Shown: positions 1-7,186 of the stretch, piece by piece
Layout of the letters: each line of letters starts with the position of its first letter
How positions within the stretch are numbered: the first letter of the stretch is position 1
Source of the DNA: JBCDCE01 sp039182515
GTDB taxonomy: Bacteria > Pseudomonadota > Alphaproteobacteria > Rhodobacterales > Rhodobacteraceae
DNA length: 52,426 nt
NCBI GenBank assembly: GCA_039182515.1
Contig: JBCDCE010000027.1
Span: 1 to 52,426, forward strand
Direction: 5' to 3'
Translations under genes and position numbers: made by a program
The notes under the pieces: generated by a model
The model's database searches: none
What the model saw: only the letters and a program-made list of their open reading frames with translations
Told to the model about the DNA's origin: nothing

Positions 1-19
1 CGTTTGACGATCCACCTGA
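1..19. repeat. Truncated end of dispersed palindromic repeat (family P)
   Basis: The first bases, CGTTTGACGA then ACCTGA, match the outer arm of the ~106-bp palindromic element found in full at 23314-23419, 34862-34968 and 50841-50948. Three positions between the two matching blocks differ. The remainder of the element would lie to the left of the window, so this is read as the edge of a further copy. The match is short and could be chance. Confidence 0.4.
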
Positions 20-163
20 AAATTTCCAATCCTCTGTGCGCCAATCTGTGCCCGCGAACAGGCGCCAAGAGAACATCGGATTTCGCGTCGCGCGCAGCTT
101 GCCCTAGCTTAACCTCAGTGCCAAACTGATCGCACATTGGGGATCCACGGGAGTGACGCGCGC

Positions 164-1141
164 ATGGCGCATTTGAATTGGGGAATTTTAGGCGCTGCGA
201 AGTTCGCGCGTGAGCATATGGGCCCTGCGATCCATTTGGCCAAGGGTGCGCGACTGGCCGCCCTTGCCACATCGAGCCCTAAAAAAGCATCAGCTTTCCA
301 AGAGTTTGCGCCAGATATCACCGTGCATGCCACCTATGAGGCTTTGCTCGAGGATCCCAGCATTGACGCGGTTTATATCCCTTTGCCCAATCACCTGCAT
401 GTGGAATGGGCGCTTAAAGGCATGGCGGCGGGCAAGCATGTGTTGGTCGAAAAACCGGCCACGCTCAAAGCGCAGGAATTTGATCAATTGATCGCCGCAC
501 GCGACGCCTCAAAAGTGCTTTGCGCCGAGGCCTATATGATCGTGCATCACCCGCAATGGCAAAGGGCTAAAGCCCTGATCGGTGACGGTGCTCTAGGCGA
601 GCTCAAACATATCACCGGTGCCTTTTCCTTCGATAACCGCGCAGACGTTGGCAACATCCGCAACCGGGCTGAAACGGGTGGCGGAGGCCTGCGTGACATT
701 GGTGTCTATATTTTTGGATCTGCGCGCTTTGCGACAGGGCTTGAGCCAAAGATGGTCTCTGCGCGTTTGCGCATGGAAGATGGCTATGACGTCTTTGCCG
801 ATGTCCAAGCGCAATTTGGCCAAGCGACCTATTCGGCCTATTGCTCCACGCGCATGCATCCGCACCAAGAGATGGTGTTTCACGGAACAAAAGGCGTGCT
901 CCGTGTGCAAACGCCTTTTAATGCTGGGGTGTTTGATCAAGCGCGGCTTGAGCTGATGCAGCCCGACTTAGGTACGCGGTTGGAGCGCTTCCCGCGCGCC
1001 AATCAATACGTGTTACAGGTGGAAGCTTTTGGGCACTCAGTGAGGACAGGTGCGGATTACGGCTGCCCCCTTGAATTTTCTCGGGGCACGCAAGAGATGA
1101 TTGATTGGGTCTTAGACCACGGCGTTACATTGGAGAGATAG
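164..1141 (+). CDS. Gfo/Idh/MocA family NAD(P)-dependent oxidoreductase
   Basis: This 325-residue cytosolic dehydrogenase has the family's two-domain plan. An N-terminal Rossmann fold opens with WGILGAAKFA (residues 6-15). The EKP motif at residues 96-98 carries the catalytic or cofactor-positioning lysine. The C-terminal substrate domain holds GGGGLRDIG (172-180), as in xylose/glucose dehydrogenase and dihydrodiol dehydrogenase relatives. The ATG at 164 is preferred over an in-frame start at 137 because it begins directly at the Rossmann strand. The stop codon abuts the ATG of the next gene with no gap, so the two are probably co-transcribed. The substrate, presumably a sugar or polyol, cannot be read from the sequence. 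Confidence 0.88.
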   Translation: MAHLNWGILGAAKFAREHMGPAIHLAKGARLAALATSSPKKASAFQEFAPDITVHATYEALLEDPSIDAVYIPLPNHLHVEWALKGMAAGKHVLVEKPATLKAQEFDQLIAARDASKVLCAEAYMIVHHPQWQRAKALIGDGALGELKHITGAFSFDNRADVGNIRNRAETGGGGLRDIGVYIFGSARFATGLEPKMVSARLRMEDGYDVFADVQAQFGQATYSAYCSTRMHPHQEMVFHGTKGVLRVQTPFNAGVFDQARLELMQPDLGTRLERFPRANQYVLQVEAFGHSVRTGADYGCPLEFSRGTQEMIDWVLDHGVTLER

Positions 1142-1438
1142 ATGACCGATCCAGAGGCAGGCTTTACCCTCAACAAACCACGCGAAGGCAAGGCCGAAGA
1201 AAGCCTATTGATGCGGCTTTTGTGGATGGTTGTGATTGCGGTACTTTTGTCCTTTGCACAAACCGTGCTGACGGTCGTGACCGTGGTTCAGTTTATCATC
1301 ATGGTGACAAGCAACAGCCAGCCCAACGAACGCTTGGCCGATTTCGGGACCACGCTTGGCATCTGGATTGCCAAGGCGGCCCGTTACCAAACCGCTGCTA
1401 GCGAAGTGCGCCCCTGGCCCTGGACGGAACTCGATTAG
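1142..1438 (+). CDS. DUF4389-type small membrane protein
   Basis: The protein has 98 residues. A charged N-terminus is followed by one strongly hydrophobic segment (about residues 24-54) and a polar tail ending in a Trp/Pro-rich stretch. Arrangement and length match the DUF4389 family of inner-membrane proteins, which has no known function. It starts immediately after the stop of the oxidoreductase upstream, which implies translational coupling. Recognition of the family is from memory of its pattern; the membrane segment is visible directly. Confidence 0.7.
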   Translation: MTDPEAGFTLNKPREGKAEESLLMRLLWMVVIAVLLSFAQTVLTVVTVVQFIIMVTSNSQPNERLADFGTTLGIWIAKAARYQTAASEVRPWPWTELD

Positions 1439-1458
1439 GTGATTTCGTTTGCAAGGGC

Positions 1459-1776
1459 TTAGGCGGTCAGAGAGATCGCCAGAGCAACCACAATCACCAC
1501 GTCGATGAGGATAAAGCTCCAGGTTACCCAAGCCCGGACCTCAGAGGATTTGCGCAAGAAAAACGCCGCACACATTCCGACAAAGGTCAAAACAAGGGCT
1601 GCGATCAAAACCAGTGATCCGCCCGTGACTGTGACGATCAAATAGCCCAGCACCGCGTAGAGGATCCCAACTGGGATCAAGCGCATTGTGTCGCGCCGGC
1701 GACCGTCCATGAGCCATTCGGTTGCGTGCCAAATTCCGGTGAACACCAAAAGCGCGCCTGCCAGTCCTGTGGTCAT
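1459..1776 (-). CDS. Small integral membrane protein, unknown
   Basis: From the ATG at 1776 this encodes 105 residues with about four hydrophobic segments separated by short charged loops (for example GRRRDTMR and RKSSEVR). An in-frame start 16 codons upstream would add a charged leader and overlap the end of the cytochrome gene, so it is not favoured. The gene lies 11 bp downstream of the cytochrome of the isoquinoline-oxidoreductase-type cluster, on the same strand, and may be the last gene of that operon. No family is recognised with confidence. Confidence 0.6.
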   Translation of the reverse strand: MTTGLAGALLVFTGIWHATEWLMDGRRRDTMRLIPVGILYAVLGYLIVTVTGGSLVLIAALVLTFVGMCAAFFLRKSSEVRAWVTWSFILIDVVIVVALAISLTA

Positions 1777-1787
1777 CTCAGGACCTC

Positions 1788-2423
1788 CTAGTCTTGTGGG
1801 CAGGGCATATTCGCGCCGCCCCATGCTAAAATATCGTTCACGTGCTCTTGCAGGCTATAGGGCGCAGGCTCGCGCCCGCCGCCGGGTTTCCAGGCCCAAT
1901 GCAGGATCAAATCGTGGTTGAGGTGCTGAGCGAGCTCTACCGTGTCACGACCGCCGTTTTCATCCGGATTGCGCAGCTGGGCACAGATCTCTTCAGACGA
2001 GCGATCGAACCAATGAGCCTCTTGCGGGGCCAATTGCCAGTCCATGGCAACGCGCGGGGCTGCATGGTGCGTTTGGTTGGCGTTGTCCCAATCCACATCC
2101 TTGGTTGTATGGCAGGTTGAGCAAAGAATGGTTTCCGCACCGATCCGGCTTTCGCCCGCTTGGATGTTCATCCCGTGCACGCGCGTGCGCCCATAAGAGG
2201 GGCCCGACCACATCGGCCTGTCAGACGGCCCCGTGTGGCAATTGGCACAGCGCGGATGGCTGGCCACCTCAAAGATCCTGTCCCAAGCGGCCAGGCCCAT
2301 CTCACGGCTGATGGAGCCTGGTTCGGGCACATTTATCGTGATGTCGGTGTCTGCAGCGCTCATGGTTTCGGCAAACAGGGCGGCGCTTGTTAGAGCGGCC
2401 AGCGCAATTGAAGTCTTTTTCAT
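1788..2423 (-). CDS. Exported dihaem c-type cytochrome of the molybdenum hydroxylase cluster
   Basis: This 211-residue protein has a signal peptide (MKKTSIALAALTSAALFAET, cut near residues 23-24) and two CxxCH haem-binding motifs, CANCH and CSTCH, plus several other His and Met residues that could be axial ligands. It starts 10 bp after the stop of the molybdopterin subunit. It would carry electrons from the exported molybdenum enzyme to the respiratory chain, as cytochromes do in related aldehyde/isoquinoline dehydrogenase operons. An in-frame start at 2504 would overlap the upstream gene and bury the signal peptide, so the ATG at 2423 is used. Confidence 0.78.
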   Translation of the reverse strand: MKKTSIALAALTSAALFAETMSAADTDITINVPEPGSISREMGLAAWDRIFEVASHPRCANCHTGPSDRPMWSGPSYGRTRVHGMNIQAGESRIGAETILCSTCHTTKDVDWDNANQTHHAAPRVAMDWQLAPQEAHWFDRSSEEICAQLRNPDENGGRDTVELAQHLNHDLILHWAWKPGGGREPAPYSLQEHVNDILAWGGANMPCPQD

Positions 2424-2433
2424 GGCGCCGGTC

Positions 2434-4692
2434 CTAAACAAAGTCGATGTGTTTGATGAACGGCATCTCTCGAATGCGCTGCCCCGTCGCGGCAAAGATC
2501 GCATTGGCGAGCGCTGGAGCGGCTGGGGGCAAGCCAGGTTCCCCTACACCGCGAATTCTTGGACCGTTGGTCAGAGCTTTCACCTCGATTTTAGGCACTT
2601 GGTAGATCCGCAGCCCTTCATAATCATGATAGTTGGTTTGCTGGGCAGCATAGTTTTCATAGGTGAGCTCGTTGTAGATGGCGTGGCTCAAACCATAGAG
2701 CAGGCCACCAAACACCTGGGCTTCCAGATTGGTTGGATCCAACACCTCACCTGTGTCGACAACCGAATAGACCTTGTCCATTTTGATGCCGGCAGCGGTG
2801 TTTGTGACCTCAATGACATGGGCCGTCGGCACTCCAAACGACAGGCAAAAGGCCACGCCGCGACCGCGGTTTTCGCCAAGGGAAGGACCATTCCAACCCG
2901 ACATCTCACCAACCGCCTCGAGCACTTTGCGCGAGGGGTCGTCCAGACAGAGCCGTAATCGCTCTTCGAGCGGATCAGCACCCGCTTCATGGATCAGCTC
3001 ATCGAGAAAACAGTCGTGAAAAAACCCATTGCCGGAAGCGCCAACGGAGCGCCAAGACGACACCGGCACCATATCGGGCGCGCGGTAGCCTGTGACCCGG
3101 TAATTGGGGATCGCAAAGGGTTGGTCCCACGAGCCCGTTGTGATGGTGGCGTCTGGGCCCGGAAGGCTCAGGCCCGAGAGGCGGCCAAACCAGTTGGGCG
3201 CCATGGCTGATTGTCCAACAGAGAGATCAAATGTCTCGACCTTGCCGCCTTTCACAATGCCGCGCCCTCTCGCCACAGCCGCTGGGCGCGGGTAGTCATG
3301 GGTCATGTCTTCTTCGCGCGACCAGGTGAGTTTGACAGGTGTGCCTTTGACCGCCAGCGCCAATTCTACAGCTTGTTCCACATGGGTCATCTCAAGCTTG
3401 TGCCCAAAGCTGCCGCCCATGGGTTGCACATGAACGCGAACTTGGTCGTTCTCAAGCCCGGTTAACGCCGCGGCTTTGTTGCGCACAAAGAGCGGGATTT
3501 GCGTGCCTGTCCAAACGTCACAGCCGTCATCTGTCACCAGAACAATGGCGTTCATCGGCTCCATTGGCGCATGCGCCAGATATGGGATCTTGTAAGCCGC
3601 CTCAAAAACAGCGCCTTCGTCTGCGGTTAAAGCCGCGTCCACGTCACCTTCATTGCGTTGGCGATGGTCGAAGCTGTCCTCATCGTCCACAGCGGCGTCG
3701 AGCTTGGCAAAGATCTCTGCGCTATCCGCAGGGTAGGGCGCAGGCCCCCAGGTACACTTGATGGCGTTAACCGCGCGCAAGGCCCGCCATGTGTTGTCGG
3801 CAATCACACCGACGCCATGCGCCACAGGCACAATCTTTTTGACGCCGCGCATCGTTTCAGCCTCAGAGGCGTCAAAACCGATGACCTCTCCCCCGATCCC
3901 AGGGTTTGCGCAGACGGAGGCAAAGAGCATGCCGTCCACGGCGTAGTCGATACCGTAAACCTCTGTGCCGGTGCATTTGGCAACCATATCGAGGCGCTTC
4001 ATGTCGGGTTTGCCAAGCAGGGTCCATTCCGAAGCAGGGCGCAACGCCACATCCATCACGGGCTCAATCAAAGCAGCATCAGCGGCCAAATCCGTGTAGG
4101 CGATTTGACGACCATCCGGCAAAAGAACCGCACCATTCTCGGTCTTGAGCGCGTCACGAGACAGGCCCTCGCGCTGGGCGGCCGCTTCTTTGAGGGTCTC
4201 GCGCGCCACCGCTCCCGCCATGCGGAGTTTGACATAGCTGTCTGGAACGGTCGAGGAGCCCCCGGTCATCTGCATTTGAAAAAGCTTGGCTGGCACAGCC
4301 ATAAACTCGCGCATCGCCTTTGCTGCACCGCTTTGATCGTAGGCGGGCATGGGAACGCCTTCTTCGAGGACCGCCCAGTTGTAATAGGCGGGTCCTGGGG
4401 CGCCGGGCGTGAGGGTTGCTGAAGCCGGATCGATGTCTAGTTCTTCTGCAATCAACATTGCTTGGAGCGAATAGGCCCCTTGGCCTTTGTCGGCACGCGG
4501 CGTGATAAGTGTAATGCCTCTTGCATCAATTTTAACGTAAGGCGTGATCGCAGCTTCGCCCTCTGCAAGGGTCTCCAACAGAGGATTTGGGATCGGGCGC
4601 TTGTAGAGATAGGTGCCAAAGGCAACACCCCCTGCAACAGTCGCTGATCCAATGAGAAAGGTGCGGCGGGCAATTTTTCCAAGGCGGCTCAT
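2434..4692 (-). CDS. iorB: Xanthine dehydrogenase-family molybdopterin-binding subunit, isoquinoline 1-oxidoreductase beta type
   Basis: This 752-residue subunit is of the IorB type, whose family hydroxylates N-heterocycles or oxidises aldehydes using molybdopterin cytosine dinucleotide. It begins with a twin-arginine leader (ARRTFLIG, residues 8-15) and a hydrophobic stretch, so the folded enzyme should be exported to or anchored at the periplasm. The active-site motif GVGEPGLPP (about 715-723) holds the base-acting glutamate. A molybdopterin-binding loop with FGHKLE lies mid-protein. The gene follows the 2Fe-2S subunit by 3 bp and precedes the cytochrome by 10 bp. The real substrate is unknown; the symbol reflects family resemblance only. 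Confidence 0.87.
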   Translation of the reverse strand: MSRLGKIARRTFLIGSATVAGGVAFGTYLYKRPIPNPLLETLAEGEAAITPYVKIDARGITLITPRADKGQGAYSLQAMLIAEELDIDPASATLTPGAPGPAYYNWAVLEEGVPMPAYDQSGAAKAMREFMAVPAKLFQMQMTGGSSTVPDSYVKLRMAGAVARETLKEAAAQREGLSRDALKTENGAVLLPDGRQIAYTDLAADAALIEPVMDVALRPASEWTLLGKPDMKRLDMVAKCTGTEVYGIDYAVDGMLFASVCANPGIGGEVIGFDASEAETMRGVKKIVPVAHGVGVIADNTWRALRAVNAIKCTWGPAPYPADSAEIFAKLDAAVDDEDSFDHRQRNEGDVDAALTADEGAVFEAAYKIPYLAHAPMEPMNAIVLVTDDGCDVWTGTQIPLFVRNKAAALTGLENDQVRVHVQPMGGSFGHKLEMTHVEQAVELALAVKGTPVKLTWSREEDMTHDYPRPAAVARGRGIVKGGKVETFDLSVGQSAMAPNWFGRLSGLSLPGPDATITTGSWDQPFAIPNYRVTGYRAPDMVPVSSWRSVGASGNGFFHDCFLDELIHEAGADPLEERLRLCLDDPSRKVLEAVGEMSGWNGPSLGENRGRGVAFCLSFGVPTAHVIEVTNTAAGIKMDKVYSVVDTGEVLDPTNLEAQVFGGLLYGLSHAIYNELTYENYAAQQTNYHDYEGLRIYQVPKIEVKALTNGPRIRGVGEPGLPPAAPALANAIFAATGQRIREMPFIKHIDFV

Positions 4693-4695
4693 GAT

Positions 4696-5154
4696 TTAAG
4701 CCTCCTTCAATTTGGCTGCGGCGGTTTTAACGGCAGCGCGGATGCGCGGGTAGGTTCCGCAGCGACATAGGTTGGCGGACATGGCCGCATCGATGTCGTC
4801 GTCAGTGGGGTCAGGGTTGCCTTCTAGAAACGAGGCGGCCGACATGATCTGTCCCGATTGGCAGTAGCCGCATTGGGCGACCTGATGCGCGATCCAAGCC
4901 TCTTGCACGGCGTGAAGCGCATCTGGTTGGCCCAGGCCTTCGATTGTGGTGACCGCGCCGGCAAGATCTCCAATGGCAAGCTGACAACTGCGCACAGCCA
5001 ACCCATCCACATGGACCGTACACGCCCCACATTGTGCGATGCCGCATCCGTATTTGGGGCCCGTGATGCCTAGCTCGTCGCGCAGGACCCACAAAAGTGG
5101 CATGTCGGGTTCAACATCAACCTCGTGGTCCGTACCATTCACGCTTAGCTTCAT
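4696..5154 (-). CDS. iorA: (2Fe-2S)-binding subunit of molybdenum hydroxylase, isoquinoline 1-oxidoreductase alpha type
   Basis: This 152-residue electron-transfer subunit carries two [2Fe-2S] clusters. The plant-ferredoxin-like N-terminal domain has CGIAQCGAC plus a downstream Cys (about residues 37-60). The helical C-terminal domain has CGYCQSGQ and LCRCGTY. It lacks its own signal sequence. In this family it is carried out with the Tat-tagged large subunit, encoded 3 bp downstream. The three genes form a compact minus-strand operon whose promoter should lie in 5155-5350. Confidence 0.9.
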   Translation of the reverse strand: MKLSVNGTDHEVDVEPDMPLLWVLRDELGITGPKYGCGIAQCGACTVHVDGLAVRSCQLAIGDLAGAVTTIEGLGQPDALHAVQEAWIAHQVAQCGYCQSGQIMSAASFLEGNPDPTDDDIDAAMSANLCRCGTYPRIRAAVKTAAAKLKEA

Positions 5155-5356
5155 CTCTTCGCTCCCAAATATAGTGGCTGACGAATGTTACCTCGACGCT
5201 AGAAGGCTGAATAGTTGCAATTCGCGCCAATTTTCTCGCTGTTGGTACCAAATTTTGCGAGAAGCCCATCGTGTGGGAAAACATGTGATCGCGATTTCGC
5301 CACGCAAAGCCGCTAAGACTTCGGATTTAGAGGCCAATGTTCTGGCAAGAGGCACC
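5155..5356. other. Intergenic region upstream of iorA, no gene seen
   Basis: No supported reading frame is visible in this stretch. It must hold the promoter of the iorA-iorB-cytochrome operon on the minus strand. A convincing sigma-70 pair could not be singled out. It ends at two adjacent hairpins described separately (5357-5403). Confidence 0.5.
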
Positions 5357-5380
5357 AAAAATCTCACTCCGAGATTTTTT
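5357..5380 (-). terminator. Intrinsic-terminator-like hairpin downstream of the protease gene
   Basis: A perfect 9-bp stem (AAAAATCTC / GAGATTTTT) closes a 5-nt loop. Runs of A and T flank it on both strands, so it can act in either direction. It lies about 80-105 bp past the stop of the minus-strand protease gene. Confidence 0.55.
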
Positions 5381-5403
5381 GCATAAAATAGACTATTTTA
5401 TGC
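5381..5403. promoter_or_regulatory. Perfect AT-rich inverted repeat, possible operator
   Basis: GCATAAAATA and TATTTTATGC form a perfect 10-bp inverted repeat around a 3-nt centre. It directly abuts the hairpin at 5357-5380. Its base composition stands out from the GC-rich surroundings. It could be a dimeric-regulator site or part of a double terminator. No regulator gene is adjacent. Confidence 0.4.
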
Positions 5404-5462
5404 GCGCTAACTGTACCTGGTGGTCCCTTTCAGAAGAATAAAGCTGCCCGACCAGCATACTT

Positions 5463-7097
5463 TCACCAACGGCCAATTCCCGATATATTTCGTAAAAACA
5501 TACGGTTGCGGGCTTCTCTGTTTTCAAACTGCGCGGCCAAGCGGTTTTTGATTGGAACGCAGACCCGGTCCATCGCGTCAACTTCGCGCCAGACAAACCC
5601 CACCCTACATTGCCCACCCGGGTTCGAACGCGCCGCTGCTGCTGCGTTTTCCTGCATGACCTCTCTTTGCCGTGCAGGACCCGTACACACGAAATCGCGT
5701 GGTGTGGCCAAACGGTGTACAAATCCAGGGATGCAGGTGTTGGGGCCTGAGCGCGTCTGGGTCATCAGATTGCCTGTACCGTTAAACTGCGCTGCGTTCT
5801 GCTCCGCAATGAGCCGCGCCACAGAGCTCGGCACGCAAAGATCGTCACCGGGTGACGCGCGTCGAGGTTCAAGACCAAATCTGCAAGGAAGTGTGTCATT
5901 GCCAAAGCCATGGGCATAGATGTTTGCGTTCTTCTGAAGGCGTCGAAATCCTTTGGTCACACACACCTTGTCATCGGAGCCCGAGGCTTCGCGCCACACA
6001 AAACCTTTTTCGCACCGATCAGCTTGCCTGCTGGTGACATTCAAAACGATGTAATCTCGGTTCGGACCCACACGGGCCGGTGCAATGGTGACCCCATGAC
6101 GCCTCAGGACCACGGCTGGCGATCCAAGCGGTCCGCCCGAGGCCCCATCATATAAAAGAACGCTGTGCACAGTATTGGCATCGGGTGCATTATCAGGGCG
6201 GCCCAAGACGCGATTTTGGCCCACTTCGTAAATGTAAAGACGCGCGGGGTCCGTTTCGGTCAATTCTGCGTTCGTGTACTTTTGAGTGTATTCGACCAGG
6301 AAATAGCGAGTTTCTTGCTCAACGCTAAAAGGGATGCGCAAAATCCAATCGCCAGCAACTTCGGGTTTTTTCTGATCTGAAAGCCGGATGACATCCCGTG
6401 TCTGACCGCGCTTGTGCATCTGCCGGATGCGGTGGTGAGGGATCAAGTGGAGGCGTTCACGTTCGAAAGCAGAAAGATCCCATTGATTGCCCCCGCCCAT
6501 CACAGACCATCGGTCTGCATAGGCGATGGAGGCGTCGCCCTCTTCTGGGTTGGCCAAGCGGCCATTGGCGTGGCGCAGCCAAAGCGCATGGCCAAATTCA
6601 TGAGCCACAAGGCTTGGGCGCACATCGATATTGCTGGCCTCGTCATTGATGCCTGCGGCGCCACCTAGAACAGTGCCCGTTTGAAAGACGTTTGCACCGC
6701 CAAAAGTATCTGTTGAGGGATGGGTGAGCACGATATAGGCGTCTTTGCCGCTTGGGGTCTCATCCAAGCCATGGGCAGCAAGGCAAGCATCAAAAGAAAT
6801 CCAGCGTGTGTTTCCCATTCTGCGGCGGGCAGTGGTGTAATCCAAAGACATTTCGCGCCAGGGACTCCAGGTCATATTAACCTGAAACTTACCCTCGCTG
6901 ATGCGGTTCCAGAACTGCAGACCTTGACCCATGCGCGTCGCGAAGACTGAATCGTCTTCCTGGGATGGAGGCTCATAATCAGAATAATGACAATTTAGAA
7001 CGCGCGCGTTGATCTGGCCGAGCGGGGGCCATTCCACCGCATGTACGGGCAGAGCGAAGATCCATAGGAAAAAAGCGAGACATACGCTGATCCGCAT
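5463..7097 (-). CDS. Secreted metzincin-like (M6-type) zinc metallopeptidase with four C-terminal Cys repeats
   Basis: The protein has 544 residues with a signal peptide (cut near VHA, residue 20). The zinc site is HEFGHALWLRH (166-176), a HExxHxxxxxH pattern with H166, E167, H170 and H176. A Met-turn-like SVMGG follows at 198-202. This resembles M6 or metzincin peptidases, except that the usual Gly of HExxHxxGxxH is Trp173. After about residue 360 there are four tandem modules of the form CxxGFVxR..D.VCV, with cysteine pairs at 362/379, 405/421, 455/471 and 497/513, each probably a disulfide loop. A good ribosome site (GGGAGGTG) precedes the ATG at 7097. It is monocistronic, with hairpins downstream. 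The substrate is unknown. Confidence 0.75.
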   Translation of the reverse strand: MRISVCLAFFLWIFALPVHAVEWPPLGQINARVLNCHYSDYEPPSQEDDSVFATRMGQGLQFWNRISEGKFQVNMTWSPWREMSLDYTTARRRMGNTRWISFDACLAAHGLDETPSGKDAYIVLTHPSTDTFGGANVFQTGTVLGGAAGINDEASNIDVRPSLVAHEFGHALWLRHANGRLANPEEGDASIAYADRWSVMGGGNQWDLSAFERERLHLIPHHRIRQMHKRGQTRDVIRLSDQKKPEVAGDWILRIPFSVEQETRYFLVEYTQKYTNAELTETDPARLYIYEVGQNRVLGRPDNAPDANTVHSVLLYDGASGGPLGSPAVVLRRHGVTIAPARVGPNRDYIVLNVTSRQADRCEKGFVWREASGSDDKVCVTKGFRRLQKNANIYAHGFGNDTLPCRFGLEPRRASPGDDLCVPSSVARLIAEQNAAQFNGTGNLMTQTRSGPNTCIPGFVHRLATPRDFVCTGPARQREVMQENAAAAARSNPGGQCRVGFVWREVDAMDRVCVPIKNRLAAQFENREARNRMFLRNISGIGRW

Positions 7098-7186
7098 AAA
7101 ACACCTCCCAAGATGTGATGCCGATCAGCTTAAAAAGCGCGCGTTTGCTTGCGTAGTCTGGATGTCCTGACCTCAAAAGGCCCTGT

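Noticed and set aside
3658..4422. 254-codon plus-strand frame
   Set aside because: Antisense to the molybdopterin subunit gene, no domain, no ribosome site.
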